DNA of 64,000 nucleotides from Maledivibacter halophilus (GTDB lineage Bacteria; Bacillota; Clostridia; Peptostreptococcales; Caminicellaceae): NCBI RefSeq assembly GCF_900167445.1, contig NZ_FUZT01000010.1, forward strand, positions 181,434-245,433. The letters run 5' to 3'. A program made the translations under genes and the position numbers. Positions 52,647-61,583 of the stretch are shown here, in pieces. The number at the start of each line of letters is the position of its first letter. Within the stretch, counting starts at the first letter, position 1. The notes under the pieces are model-generated. The model was not told where the DNA came from. It saw nothing but the letters and a program-made list of their open reading frames with translations, and did no database searches.

Positions 52647-52817
52647 ATGAAAGGTTATACTCCTATAACTACTTTAAAAGATTTCGTTTATACATATTCT
52701 TCCCATAAAAGCGATACAGAAATTGCTTATTTGCTTAATATAACTATAAGTGATATAAAAGCAGTCAGGAAGGATTTTGTAAAGAAGTCTAAGAGTGAAG
52801 AATTAAAAGTTTTATAG
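52647..52817 (+). CDS. Small helix-turn-helix-like protein (56 residues)
   Basis: AAAGGAGG precedes the ATG by six bases. The protein starts MKGYTPITTLKDFVYTYSSH and contains KSDTEIAYLLNITISDIKAV, which reads like an HTH unit (helix-Leu-turn-Thr/Ser-helix). I know no function. A strong hairpin follows the stop codon, so this is likely a real monocistronic gene. Confidence 0.7.
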   Translation: MKGYTPITTLKDFVYTYSSHKSDTEIAYLLNITISDIKAVRKDFVKKSKSEELKVL

Positions 52818-52821
52818 TACT

Positions 52822-52851
52822 ATAGGGTTATTAGTTAACTAATAACCCTAT
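52822..52851. terminator. Perfect bidirectional terminator hairpin
   Basis: ATAGGGTTATTAGTT pairs exactly with AACTAATAACCCTAT, with a T-rich stretch to its right. It serves the small HTH gene. It also encodes the last four residues (RVIS) and stop codon of the convergent membrane-protein gene. Confidence 0.85.
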
Positions 52852-53350
52852 CATTTTTACTTTTTTCAAAATTTCTTTTTAATGCCTTTAAAAAGGCTTG
52901 ATTAGGTTCAAGTATAAGTCTGTAAGAGCTATCTTCTTTTAAAAACTCAATTACATACCAATCATCCTTATTATTATTTATTACAAACTTATACTGTTTA
53001 ATATCTTTATTACTTGGCTGTAATTCATTATAAGGATTTAAGCTAACTATATCCTTAGGTTTTATATGAAAAAACACATGATTTGATCTGCCTATTACCC
53101 TTTCTACCATTAATTCATCTTCTATTATTCTATAGTTATAAAAAGCTAAATCCTTGTATAATATATATCCACAAATTACGCTACATACTACTAGTGAAAT
53201 TATAGCTGCTATACTTCCATAGGATGCTCCATATCTACTGAAAAATCCAATAGCTGCATTCACCATTATAACTGTAATCACAATCATTCCTAGTATTTTC
53301 CAAAAGCTTATATGTTTATTCTTTACGGTTTGTTTAAGTATTGATGACAT
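52835..53350 (-). CDS. Membrane protein with PH-like cytosolic domain
   Basis: Two helices (about residues 18-36 and 45-65) are followed by a beta-rich region (IEDELMVERVIGRSNHVFFHI, WYVIEFLKEDSSYRLIL). This resembles the bacterial PH/YcxB-like small membrane proteins. Function is unknown. The start has GTGGGGAG upstream. Its C-terminal codons are part of the terminator hairpin shared with the convergent gene. Confidence 0.7.
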   Translation of the reverse strand: MSSILKQTVKNKHISFWKILGMIVITVIMVNAAIGFFSRYGASYGSIAAIISLVVCSVICGYILYKDLAFYNYRIIEDELMVERVIGRSNHVFFHIKPKDIVSLNPYNELQPSNKDIKQYKFVINNNKDDWYVIEFLKEDSSYRLILEPNQAFLKALKRNFEKSKNDRVIS

Positions 53351-53542
53351 AAAGAAAAACTCCCCACTTAATTTGATAATAACATATTACCATTAATTTT
53401 TGATAATTACAATAATCCAGGGAAGTTTCTATTTATTCTGTTTATAATATTGCATTGCTTATAGGCTCCATGTTGTAAATTCCAACTCTTAAGAGCTTTC
53501 TTACAATATAAAAATTTTAAATTTTCTATTCTAAAACTAAAG

Positions 53543-53743
53543 TCACTTTGCAATCTTTAAATAATCTCTTCTATAATAATCCTTTTTTGCATTATTAGTA
53601 CTAATGGTTTTAGATAATTTTTTTTTACTATGCTTTATTACTTCATTCATTGTATTTTTTAATATATAATATTCTGCATAAGCAATCGGTATACATAATA
53701 TAAATAAGAACACTATTCTTAAAGATGTTTTTAATATAGTCAT
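53543..53743 (-). CDS. Small hypothetical membrane protein (66 residues)
   Basis: One N-terminal hydrophobic helix (LRIVFLFILCIPIAYAEYYI) is followed by a strongly basic tail (KHSKKKLSKT, KKDYYRRDYLK). AAAGGAC lies about 13 bases before the ATG, a weak spacing. Probably real but unproven. Confidence 0.5.
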   Translation of the reverse strand: MTILKTSLRIVFLFILCIPIAYAEYYILKNTMNEVIKHSKKKLSKTISTNNAKKDYYRRDYLKIAK

Positions 53744-53943
53744 AATCGTATCAGTCCTTTAATTTTTCTTTATTTAACTACTCTATTAACTATTCTATCT
53801 TTCTTTTGAATTTCCTGCCGCGAAAACATAGTTCTTTTGTACTATTTCTTCTAGTTTTGTCCTATCTTGTAGAAACCATTATTATAAAACACATCATATA
53901 GTTGTTGATAAACTCTATAAATACCATATATATTCGACAGAAT

Positions 53944-53991
53944 TGTGGATAAGTTGTGAATAAACAAAAAACTTATGGTGTTTTATCCACA
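53944..53991. promoter_or_regulatory. Cluster of three DnaA boxes
   Basis: TTATCCACA occurs at 53944-53952 (minus), TTATTCACA at 53955-53963 (minus) and TTATCCACA at 53983-53991 (plus). All match TTATNCACA exactly, within 48 bp. There is no dnaA or dnaN gene in view. Confidence 0.6.
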
Positions 53992-54014
53992 AGCGGGATT
54001 ACCATAAGTTTTTT
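53969..54014. terminator. Terminator overlapping a DnaA box
   Basis: AAAAAACTTATGGT pairs with ACCATAAGTTTTTT; the loop contains TTATCCACA. It lies about 80 bp past the NhaC stop codon and would terminate that gene. Confidence 0.75.
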
Positions 54015-54091
54015 ATTTATTTTAAATATAATTTTAAAATAAGGAATAGACCAAGTAAAAAACTATTAATCTCAAAAATATCTAGACTATA

Positions 54092-55582
54092 CTATACAGT
54101 TTCTTCTAGAATTTTTCCTGATTTATTAAATTCTTTTCTTAACCTAATATCAGGCTCCGAAGGAAGTCCAAATAATGGTATAAATCTATCTAAGCCAGTT
54201 ATTGTAAGTATTAGCATTGAACTTACTGCAATATAGGCCATAAAATTCATTTTAATAATATCAAAAGGTACAAAGTTATAAAGAGGATATACAGCATTGG
54301 CAATTCCTACATAGAAAAGTACAAAAGTATGCCATGGTATTAATTGTGATCCATAAACTCCTAATGCATCAGCAAAGGTGGCATTTCTTAGTCTAAGCTT
54401 ATACATATCTTCTTCACTAGCTTCAACATTTTCTTCTGTTATGGTTCTAATAATTGGGCTAATTGTAACAATTTCTGCCGTTTCATCTCCAAAGGCTACA
54501 TTTCCTCCTAAGCAAAGAAGTGAATTATAGAACATAAGTTGTCTAACATTTCTTGAAACATTAATAATCCCTTTTACTAGTGGTTCAAAAGCATTCATAC
54601 TGTTCATAATTGCACCAAAAGCAGCAACCCACATCATCATAACTATCGACCAGCTTCCAGCATCACCAAACCCTGTAAGAAGATAACCTAAAAATTCATT
54701 TATTGAACTAACCGTTCCAGCCACCATACCTAAAATCAAAGAAGAAACTATCCCTGAACCTAAGCATATCATTGTTTGAAATCCTTTTATAGCCATTCCT
54801 ATAACAATTATTAGTGGAATAACCATATAAACTGGAACTCCTGTTTTTACCTGCTCAAGCAATATTACTGCCGATGCCCTTTCCTCAGATAAAGCAGTCC
54901 AAGCAGTGTCAGGAATAGAATTTATTGCCTCTACCGCACTGCCCACATCACTAGGAAGCCCCATTGATGTTCCAACAATAAAAATTACAATTCCTGTAGC
55001 CAAAGCACATAACAATGACCATACTCCCTGATGTCTTACTCTGTGTATAATTTCTACTTGTTGTAATCCTGAGCTAAGCACCGTAGTATCAGATATAAGT
55101 CCAATATTATCACCAAAACATGAACCACCAGCAATAGATGCCACTGTAAGTAAAATACTTCCTCCAACTATATGATTTAGCCATAGAAAGACTGGTGCAC
55201 AAGCTGCAAAGGTCCCCCAAGATGTTCCGGTTGCAATAGATAATACGCAGGTTACAATAAAACCAACCACAGCCACAGACTTAGCTGTTACTCCCATATT
55301 CAAGGATATATTAATAATTGCTGCACCAACACCAGTGGCCATAAAGGCCTCTGCCAATCCGTAAGCAAACATTAATATAAAAAATACAATTACTATTTCT
55401 CTTACATTACTTAATGCTTTATCCAATAATTCTTTAAATTTGTATTTTTTTATTCCCATTGAAATAATTGTTGCATAAGCTGTTGCAATAGGAGCTGCTA
55501 TTAATACATCCATACCGCTCATTAATAGTCCTGCAAGAACAAAAATAGGTGAAAACTTTAATATTCCAATTAATAATCCCAT
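54092..55582 (-). CDS. NhaC-family Na+/H+ antiporter
   Basis: This membrane protein has about 12 helices in 496 residues. VLSIATGTSWGTFAACAPVF and GGSCFGDNIGLISDTTVLSS near residues 115-170 are the NhaC family motifs; AFGDETAEIVTISPI and WHTFVLFYVG lie in the C-terminal half. Besides Na+/H+ exchange, family members carry amino acids or other small acids. It lies 580 bp downstream of the SDR-GcvP-AcoX operon on the same strand, and a functional link is possible but not shown. AGGAGG precedes the ATG. Confidence 0.88.
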   Translation of the reverse strand: MGLLIGILKFSPIFVLAGLLMSGMDVLIAAPIATAYATIISMGIKKYKFKELLDKALSNVREIVIVFFILMFAYGLAEAFMATGVGAAIINISLNMGVTAKSVAVVGFIVTCVLSIATGTSWGTFAACAPVFLWLNHIVGGSILLTVASIAGGSCFGDNIGLISDTTVLSSGLQQVEIIHRVRHQGVWSLLCALATGIVIFIVGTSMGLPSDVGSAVEAINSIPDTAWTALSEERASAVILLEQVKTGVPVYMVIPLIIVIGMAIKGFQTMICLGSGIVSSLILGMVAGTVSSINEFLGYLLTGFGDAGSWSIVMMMWVAAFGAIMNSMNAFEPLVKGIINVSRNVRQLMFYNSLLCLGGNVAFGDETAEIVTISPIIRTITEENVEASEEDMYKLRLRNATFADALGVYGSQLIPWHTFVLFYVGIANAVYPLYNFVPFDIIKMNFMAYIAVSSMLILTITGLDRFIPLFGLPSEPDIRLRKEFNKSGKILEETV

Positions 55583-55615
55583 AATTTTTCCTCCTAAATT
55601 TAGATAAATAACACT

Positions 55616-55638
55616 AAGGTTTAAATTTATTAAACCTT
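55616..55638. promoter_or_regulatory. Dyad upstream of the NhaC gene
   Basis: AAGGTTTAA and TTAAACCTT are inverted around ATTTA, 34 bp upstream of the NhaC ATG. An operator is likely. Confidence 0.4.
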
Positions 55639-55912
55639 AAAACTATTTATCTTTAATATAATTTGAAAATTTGAAACAAACGCCCTATAAATACGTTTTC
55701 CTTAAACAAGAGATACGTCAAACCATTTTTTTGCCCCCTTTTTTCGGAATATTCTGTTAATTTTTGTTGGTATAATTTCCCTCTTGAAAAGAAATTTTAA
55801 ATATACAATATTATGAGATCTAAATATTGATTAAGCAAATTGTATGATATTTATTCTATGAGTCTTATTTTGAATAGTATATTATGTAAAATTAGAAAAG
55901 CATTAAATTAGT

Positions 55913-56032
55913 TGAGAAAATTGCATAATTCTAGCTTGGCACAATTGCATAATATATATGGTATGTCTTTGGAGATTTTTAAACTATATGTAGTAGATAG
56001 TTTTTACAGAAGGTAATTATGCAATTTGCTCA
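55913..56032. repeat. Family A repeat, full copy
   Basis: TGAGAAAATTGCATAATTC to AATTATGCAATTTGCTCA. Its right 75 bp (55958-56032) are identical to 9705-9779. Confidence 0.88.
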
Positions 56033-56097
56033 GTTTTTAAAAGTTCCAAACTTTGGATAGAAAATTTTCAGATACGTATATTAATTATTATCGGTTT

Positions 56098-56142
56098 AAT
56101 TTTCTATAAAACAGCTTAAACTTAAGCTATTTTATAGAAAAT
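56098..56142 (-). terminator. Hairpin ending the SDR-GcvP-AcoX operon
   Basis: AATTTTCTATAAAACAGCTT pairs with AAGCTATTTTATAGAAAATT (one mismatch), 22 bp after the AcoX-like stop codon. There is no long T-run. Confidence 0.6.
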
Positions 56143-56163
56143 TGTATCCTTATTTAAAATGTT

Positions 56164-57276
56164 TTATGAACTAATCTTATATATCATTTTTTCTCTATAA
56201 GCTGTAGTTACTTTAATATATCCCTTTAGCATTTTATCAATATTAATGTCTCCAGTATCTACAAGAAAAGCTTGCCCCTTGAGATTGCTAATCTTTTCTT
56301 TAGTGGCCACAACAATAATATTCTCTTTTCCTACACATTTAATAACCTTAGAACTAATTTGTTGATTCCCTCTTCCAAATAAATAACCTTGGCCTCCTAT
56401 TGGAGTTATAACCATTTTGCATGGTTTAGTAGAACTATATTTTAACAACTCCTTTTCTGCAGCATCTAGAGAAACAATTTTTTTATTGTATACCAAATCC
56501 ACTCCTAAAAGAGTAAATGGTAGATTTAAATTTTCCATTATAGGTCTTGTTGTTGAGCCAGGCCCAATTATATATAATATGTCTTTTTCCATATTGTCTA
56601 TAATATCTAAAGATATAGAATTCTGGGCAGCCCTTTCACTAAGTGGGGTTCCGGACTTTCTACTTTGCATATATTTCTTTTCAAAGGGTATATTTAAATA
56701 TCCATATAATCTGGCCTTTACCCTTCCATTTCTATATGCCTCTTCATCAATATCCAAAACTTCTACCTCTTTTACCAACCTTATCTTCTCTTTGAGATAA
56801 AGCATAGCTAACTCTCCTGCTCTTAAGGGATTTTGAGCATAAACAGGAGAATGAATCTTTACACCTGCTGGCACACCTATAACCACTACTTTACCTCCAA
56901 CTGCATTATAAATATCTCTAGCTGTCCCATCTCCCCCTGCAAAGAGAATTAAATCCACATTTTCCTTTAGCATCTCTTTTGCTGCAGCCACAGTGTCTTC
57001 CGAAGTAGTAAATTTATTGTTGGAAGTAATTTTTACTATCCTTACTTTAAATCCAAATTCTCTTGCCTGTATTTCTCCCATATCACCGGAACAAGTCAGC
57101 ACTTCAATTTCTTCACTGATTTCTCTAAGAGGTCCAAGTGCTGTTTTGGCTCTTAAAGGGGCCATGGGAAGAGCACCAAGCTTTATGGCTTTATCAATTA
57201 CACCATCGGTACCCTTTAATCCAACTTTTCCACCCATTCCAGCAATAGGGTTTATAATCAGCCCCATTCTTTTCAC
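56164..57276 (-). CDS. AcoX-type ATP-NAD kinase family protein
   Basis: NAD kinase-fold protein. NPIAGMGGKVGLKGTDG is near the start, FAGGDGTARDI near residue 114, and IGPGSTTRPIM and GGQGYLFGRGNQQIS further on. This is the AcoX branch found in catabolic operons, not the housekeeping NadK. Its real substrate is not established; NAD phosphorylation is predicted. The GTG at 57276 has AGGGTGATG close upstream. It begins 19 bp after the GcvPB-like gene and is the last gene of the operon. Confidence 0.85.
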   Translation of the reverse strand: MKRMGLIINPIAGMGGKVGLKGTDGVIDKAIKLGALPMAPLRAKTALGPLREISEEIEVLTCSGDMGEIQAREFGFKVRIVKITSNNKFTTSEDTVAAAKEMLKENVDLILFAGGDGTARDIYNAVGGKVVVIGVPAGVKIHSPVYAQNPLRAGELAMLYLKEKIRLVKEVEVLDIDEEAYRNGRVKARLYGYLNIPFEKKYMQSRKSGTPLSERAAQNSISLDIIDNMEKDILYIIGPGSTTRPIMENLNLPFTLLGVDLVYNKKIVSLDAAEKELLKYSSTKPCKMVITPIGGQGYLFGRGNQQISSKVIKCVGKENIIVVATKEKISNLKGQAFLVDTGDINIDKMLKGYIKVTTAYREKMIYKISS

Positions 57277-57295
57277 TTACATCACCCTTCTATTC

Positions 57296-58867
57296 TTACC
57301 CAATAGTGGTTTTCTTCAGATAACTTCTCCAGGTAATTGCCCACTTATCAGGATCATCCATTCCCGATTCATCTATTTGATGAACTACGCTACTGTGGGG
57401 TGCAGTTTTTATTATTTCCGGGTTTTCATAGGCTTCACTAAATACATGCTTTAATGTTGCTATATATTCATCAAGGTCTTCCTTAGAAGGAGTTTCCGTA
57501 GGTTCCAATGTTATGGGTTCAGGAATATAGTATGGATGATGACTGGTCCAATAATGCATACCGAAGTCCATCATTCTTCTTTGTATATCACCAGTAGTAA
57601 TCCCTGTATCCTTTGTTAATTTTTCTATAGTATATCTAACTTGTTCTATACGCTGCTTACCTTCAATATAAGGAGCATCTACACAATCAATTTCCATGAG
57701 CTTTTTAAATAAATAATTATTATTAAGAACAGCAATCTTACCTGCTTCATACAGCCCTTCTGGTCCAAGACTCCTAATCCATGAATAAGCCTTTAATACA
57801 ACTGGTGCAACACCATTAAATAGTCTAATCTTTCCAACACTATAGGGATTATTTGTTACTTCATAATTCAAGAAATACTTCTCTCCATCATAATCAATTA
57901 ATGGAGCAGGCAAGTGTTTTTCCAACTCTTTAGTTACACCGGTAGCTCCTGTAGCTGGTCCACCACAGCCATGAGGAGTTGAAAATGTTTTATGAAGATT
58001 GAAAAAGCACATATCAAAACCAGCTTCTTTAGCTCTTGTCACCCCAAGTAATCCATTGGCATTAGCTTGGTCGTAACCGCATAATCCACCAAATTTGTGA
58101 ACTAGCTCAGTAAATTCTTGTATCCTTGGATTATATACTCCTGTATCCTCTGGATTAGCAACTATAAATGCAGCGGTTCTTTCACTAACGGCTTCTTTGA
58201 AAGCTTCAAAATCAGGATATCCATTCTCATCGGGATGAATATATACAATCTTATATCCCTTTACAGCTGGTGCTGCAGCATCAGATGGATGAGAATAGAT
58301 TGTTGTAATTATCTCATCTCTTGTGTCAGCCTCGCCTTTTTCTTCAAAATACTTACTCACTATTGAAGCCAGAGTAAAAGCTCCTTGACTTCCTCCTCCA
58401 GGTTGAAAAGTAAACCTATCCATTCCAGAGATTTCTCTCATATAAGTATCAGTTTTGTACATAATTTCTAGTATCCCTTGAACTGTACTTTCATCTTGCA
58501 GAGGATGAAGTTCAGTAATTTGACTTGATCTTGCCAACAATTCGTTAACTTTAGGACTATATTTTACTGTACAAGTACCTTGACCAATTTCAATATTTAC
58601 ATCGGCTCCCAAAGTTTGTTGTGATAAACGTGTATAATGCCTTAATACTCTGGGTTGAGATATTTCAGGTAAATTTGGTGCTTCTTTTCTTTTCATATTT
58701 TCAGGTATGTTTGAAATTCCATCACCAACAGCAGATGCTATTTCTTCTTCAGCCTGTGGAACAAGTACTCCCCGTTCACCTTTTTTGGATAATTCAAATA
58801 TTATTGGTTCATCCCATTTGGCCTGATGAAAATTTCTTACTTTATAATTTCTATTAATTCTTTTCAT
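57296..58867 (-). CDS. GcvPB-like PLP subunit (divergent glycine dehydrogenase P-protein)
   Basis: This 523-residue PLP enzyme subunit has the pyridoxal Lys in FFNLHKTFSTPHGCGGP near residue 290 and LEPTETPSKEDLDEYI near the C-terminus, clearly of the GcvPB type. Two usual motifs differ. PLGSCTMKYNP is replaced by IGQGTCTVKYSP, and the AHGTNPAS segment by SHPSDAAAPA. With the partner GcvPA-like gene it could form an active (AB)2 enzyme. No GcvT, GcvH or lipoylation gene is nearby. It may not be a glycine cleavage enzyme, and an amino acid other than glycine is possible. It sits 190 bp after the GcvPA-like gene, across a repeat. Confidence 0.8.
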   Translation of the reverse strand: MKRINRNYKVRNFHQAKWDEPIIFELSKKGERGVLVPQAEEEIASAVGDGISNIPENMKRKEAPNLPEISQPRVLRHYTRLSQQTLGADVNIEIGQGTCTVKYSPKVNELLARSSQITELHPLQDESTVQGILEIMYKTDTYMREISGMDRFTFQPGGGSQGAFTLASIVSKYFEEKGEADTRDEIITTIYSHPSDAAAPAVKGYKIVYIHPDENGYPDFEAFKEAVSERTAAFIVANPEDTGVYNPRIQEFTELVHKFGGLCGYDQANANGLLGVTRAKEAGFDMCFFNLHKTFSTPHGCGGPATGATGVTKELEKHLPAPLIDYDGEKYFLNYEVTNNPYSVGKIRLFNGVAPVVLKAYSWIRSLGPEGLYEAGKIAVLNNNYLFKKLMEIDCVDAPYIEGKQRIEQVRYTIEKLTKDTGITTGDIQRRMMDFGMHYWTSHHPYYIPEPITLEPTETPSKEDLDEYIATLKHVFSEAYENPEIIKTAPHSSVVHQIDESGMDDPDKWAITWRSYLKKTTIG

Positions 58868-58880
58868 CTAAATCCTTCCT

Positions 58881-58997
58881 TTCTATAGATATAACCGATT
58901 TATAAACACTCAAGTAAATATTTTAATTTATACATATCCAAAGCTCCTAGAAGGGTTAAATATTTATAAATGTATAAATTGAGTTTTACTATAGATA
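58881..58997. repeat. Family B palindrome between the GcvP-like genes
   Basis: TCTATAGATATAACC at the left and GTTTTACTATAGATA at the right, with the inner pair TTAATTTATACATATCC and ATTTATAAATGTATAAATT and a CTCCTAGAAGGG loop. It lies inside the operon and would be transcribed. Confidence 0.65.
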
Positions 58998-59057
58998 AAC
59001 AAGCTAAAAATTTATTAATCCTTAAAATTGATTATCTTTATAGGAACTCTATATAAA

Positions 59058-60461
59058 TTATTTACTAATAATTTCTTTTATTGCTTCTATTAATTTATCA
59101 ATATCTTCTTTCGAATGAATTTCTGTTACACAATATAATGCACTTTGACCAAGCTCAGGAAAATCTAATGATAAATCCTTACCTCCAAAAATCCCTTTGC
59201 TCATTAATTCCTTATTTATTTCCTTCACTGTTTTTCCTGTTTCATTAAAATCAACAACAAATTCTTTAAAATTAAATCCACTAAATAGAGAACCTTTAAT
59301 TCCTTTAATTTCATTCAATTTTTTTATAGCATATTTAGATTTTTGTATAATAGTCTGTCCCAATTCTTCCATACCTCTTGGTCCCATAGTTGCCAAATAT
59401 ACCCCTGCTGTAATTCCCCACAATGCAGATTGCGTTCCAACATATTCTTTTCCATGCTCTCTATGGTTTCCAAAGGAAGTTCTATCGTAAGCAACATCAC
59501 CAAAACCATATTCTCCTTCTACAGTAGTAGGTGCAACTCCAAAGAGACGTGAAGGAAATTCCATTACATATTTTTCTTCATCCCGAGTAGCCATAAATCC
59601 TGATTGCCCGCCACCATAATTCATATGAATACCTAGGGGCTGTAAATCACCACATATAATATCTGCACCATATTGAGTTGGCGGAGCAAGTATACCTAGT
59701 GAACTTGGGTCTACTCCTACAACGCTTACAGCACCTGCTTTATGGGCTATATCTGAAATTTCTTGACCATTTGTTTCAATAAATCCTAAGAAAGAAGGGT
59801 TTTCAAAATATACTGCAGCAGTTTTTTCAGAAACTTTATCTTTTAAATCCTCTAAATTTAATAATCCAGTTTCCTTATCATAGTCAACTTCAATTATATT
59901 AATATCAGGTGAACAATAATTTTTCATAATCAAATATTTTTCTCTATCCATAAGCTTTGGAACTAATACTTCTTTTCTATCTGTAATTCTTGAAGCCATT
60001 CGTACAGAAGTGGCAGCAGCCTGGGGCCAATCCATTGTAGGAACATTTACTACTTCCATATCCACTAATTCCGCAACTAGACTTTGATATTCAAATAATG
60101 CCTGGAATCTACCATGATCATTGTAGGGCTCACCCCCATATGCTGTTAAAAATTCTCCCCTTGAATTAATTTCATCACATAAGGCTGGTACATAATGCTG
60201 CCAGCAACCGGCTCCTAAAAAATTAATATTTTCCTTACATGTCTTATTTTTTGATAATAAGCTTTCAACATGTCTTTTTAATTCATATTCAGATTTAAAT
60301 GCCTTTGGTATATTCATATTTTCCTTAAGTTTTATTGCCTCAGGTACTTCTGCATGTAAATCTTCTAAAGAATTTAATCCCAACTCCTTTAACATTTCTT
60401 CTTGTACTTCAGTTACTGAGTTTGGAATATACGGATGATTTTTGTATCCTTTTATAGCCAT
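59058..60461 (-). CDS. GcvPA-like PLP subunit (divergent glycine dehydrogenase P-protein)
   Basis: The 467-residue protein starts like GcvPA (HPYIPNSVTEVQEEMLKELG, INFLGAGCWQHYVPALCDEI). Where typical GcvPA has TPYQPEISQG and ANASMYDGATA it has TAYGGEPYNDHGRFQALFEY and VNVPTMDWPQAAAT, so the substrate pocket is probably altered. The C-terminal half (FGNHREHGKEYVGTQSALWG, LATMGPRGMEELG) follows the family. It is the second gene of the sigma-54-driven operon and precedes the GcvPB-like gene. Glycine decarboxylation is possible but not supported by any H-protein gene in view. Confidence 0.8.
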   Translation of the reverse strand: MAIKGYKNHPYIPNSVTEVQEEMLKELGLNSLEDLHAEVPEAIKLKENMNIPKAFKSEYELKRHVESLLSKNKTCKENINFLGAGCWQHYVPALCDEINSRGEFLTAYGGEPYNDHGRFQALFEYQSLVAELVDMEVVNVPTMDWPQAAATSVRMASRITDRKEVLVPKLMDREKYLIMKNYCSPDINIIEVDYDKETGLLNLEDLKDKVSEKTAAVYFENPSFLGFIETNGQEISDIAHKAGAVSVVGVDPSSLGILAPPTQYGADIICGDLQPLGIHMNYGGGQSGFMATRDEEKYVMEFPSRLFGVAPTTVEGEYGFGDVAYDRTSFGNHREHGKEYVGTQSALWGITAGVYLATMGPRGMEELGQTIIQKSKYAIKKLNEIKGIKGSLFSGFNFKEFVVDFNETGKTVKEINKELMSKGIFGGKDLSLDFPELGQSALYCVTEIHSKEDIDKLIEAIKEIISK

Positions 60462-60493
60462 AAATATTTCCCTCCTATTTGATAAAAAATTTA

Positions 60494-61288
60494 CTATGCT
60501 ATTCCTCCACCATCAACAACTAATGCAGCTCCTGTAACCCAGCTAGAAAGATCACTTGCAAGATATAAAACTGCATTTGCGATATCTTCTGGCATTCCAA
60601 TTCTTTTTAGTGGTCTATCTATGCCACATTCTTCTAAATATTTATTTTGACTGGTCTTATCAGTTACAAGACCAGTTTGAACTCCTTCATCTCTAAGCAT
60701 TGCCGTATCAGTATCACCAGGATTAACACTGTTTACTCGAATATTTTGTGGTCCGTGATCTATAGCCATTGCACGAGTTAGGTTTACTATTCCTCCTTTA
60801 ACTGCACAATAAGCAGCAGCCTGATCTCCACCTTTTAAACCCCAACCAGAACCAGTATTTATAATACTTCCTCCACCATTTTCTATCATCACTGGGATTA
60901 CATATTTAGATAATAAGAAAGTTCCTTTTAGTCCTACATCAATAACAAAATCCCATTCCTTTTCCTCCAATTCAACGACTGTTTTTCTAACAGTCACTCC
61001 AGCATTATTAAACAGAATGTCAATACTATTAAACTTTTCTTTGATTTCATTTACTGTTTTTTGGATCTCTTCACTTGATGTAACATCACATTTGAAAAAC
61101 TCTGCATCTCTTCCTGCTTTTCTGATTTTTTCAGCTTCTTCCTTACCCTCGGGATTAACATCCAGGATTGCTACTTTTGCTCCATAAGCTGATAAAAGTT
61201 GAGCTGCTCCAAGCCCAATACCAGCAGCTCCTCCTGAAATAACAGCTACTTTACCGTCTAAGGATAAAATATCTTTTTTTTCAAACAT
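60494..61288 (-). CDS. Short-chain dehydrogenase/reductase
   Basis: 264-residue NAD(P)-dependent oxidoreductase with a classical Rossmann fold. ISGGAAGIGLG at residues 17-27 is the cofactor motif, NNAGVTVRKT follows, and the catalytic Ser (NTGSGWG) and YCAVK (Tyr-x3-Lys) lie near residues 145-168. A PGDTDTAMLRDEG loop and WVTGAALVVDGGG end it. It is the first gene of the operon, closest to the sigma-54 promoter. It probably oxidises a hydroxyl group of the catabolised compound or reduces the ketone product. Substrate unknown. Confidence 0.9.
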   Translation of the reverse strand: MFEKKDILSLDGKVAVISGGAAGIGLGAAQLLSAYGAKVAILDVNPEGKEEAEKIRKAGRDAEFFKCDVTSSEEIQKTVNEIKEKFNSIDILFNNAGVTVRKTVVELEEKEWDFVIDVGLKGTFLLSKYVIPVMIENGGGSIINTGSGWGLKGGDQAAAYCAVKGGIVNLTRAMAIDHGPQNIRVNSVNPGDTDTAMLRDEGVQTGLVTDKTSQNKYLEECGIDRPLKRIGMPEDIANAVLYLASDLSSWVTGAALVVDGGGIA

Positions 61289-61407
61289 TCAAAATTCCTC
61301 CTAATTTTAAAGATATTTAAAAATAAAAGTGCTAAAGATTTATAGTGATTTATCAATCAATAATATATCTTTTTTTCTAATTATAATGAAATAATCTTAA
61401 AATTCAG

Positions 61408-61462
61408 TTTATACATTCTAAAAATATCAATACTTCTGAGATTTTTTTGATATATAAATTAT
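61408..61462. repeat. Family B hairpin plus family A left end
   Basis: TTTATACATTCTAAAAATATCAA pairs with TTTTTTGATATATAAATTATA across TACTTCTGAGA. TTGAGCAAATTGTATAATTAC of family A starts two bases later. Confidence 0.5.
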
Positions 61463-61583
61463 ATTGAGCAAATTGTATAATTACTTTTTTAAAAAAACAA
61501 CTACTGCATATTGTTTTAAAACTTCTAATCTATACCATGTATACTATACATTTTTCTTAATTGTTTACTTTATTCTTTATATA

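Larger units (their letters stand above)
53744..54091. other. Intergenic region with DnaA boxes and a terminator
   Basis: There is no gene. It carries three DnaA-box sequences between 53944 and 53991 and, overlapping the third, the terminator hairpin of 53969-54014. Confidence 0.6.

Noticed and set aside
55933..55948. TTGGCACAATTGCATA as a sigma-54 promoter
   Set aside because: GG and GC are 9 bp apart, not the required 12, and the sequence is part of the family A repeat.
61320..61340. TTAGCAC-type sequence just upstream of the SDR gene as a sigma-54 promoter
   Set aside because: The -12 GC element is missing; the site at 61584-61600 is far better.
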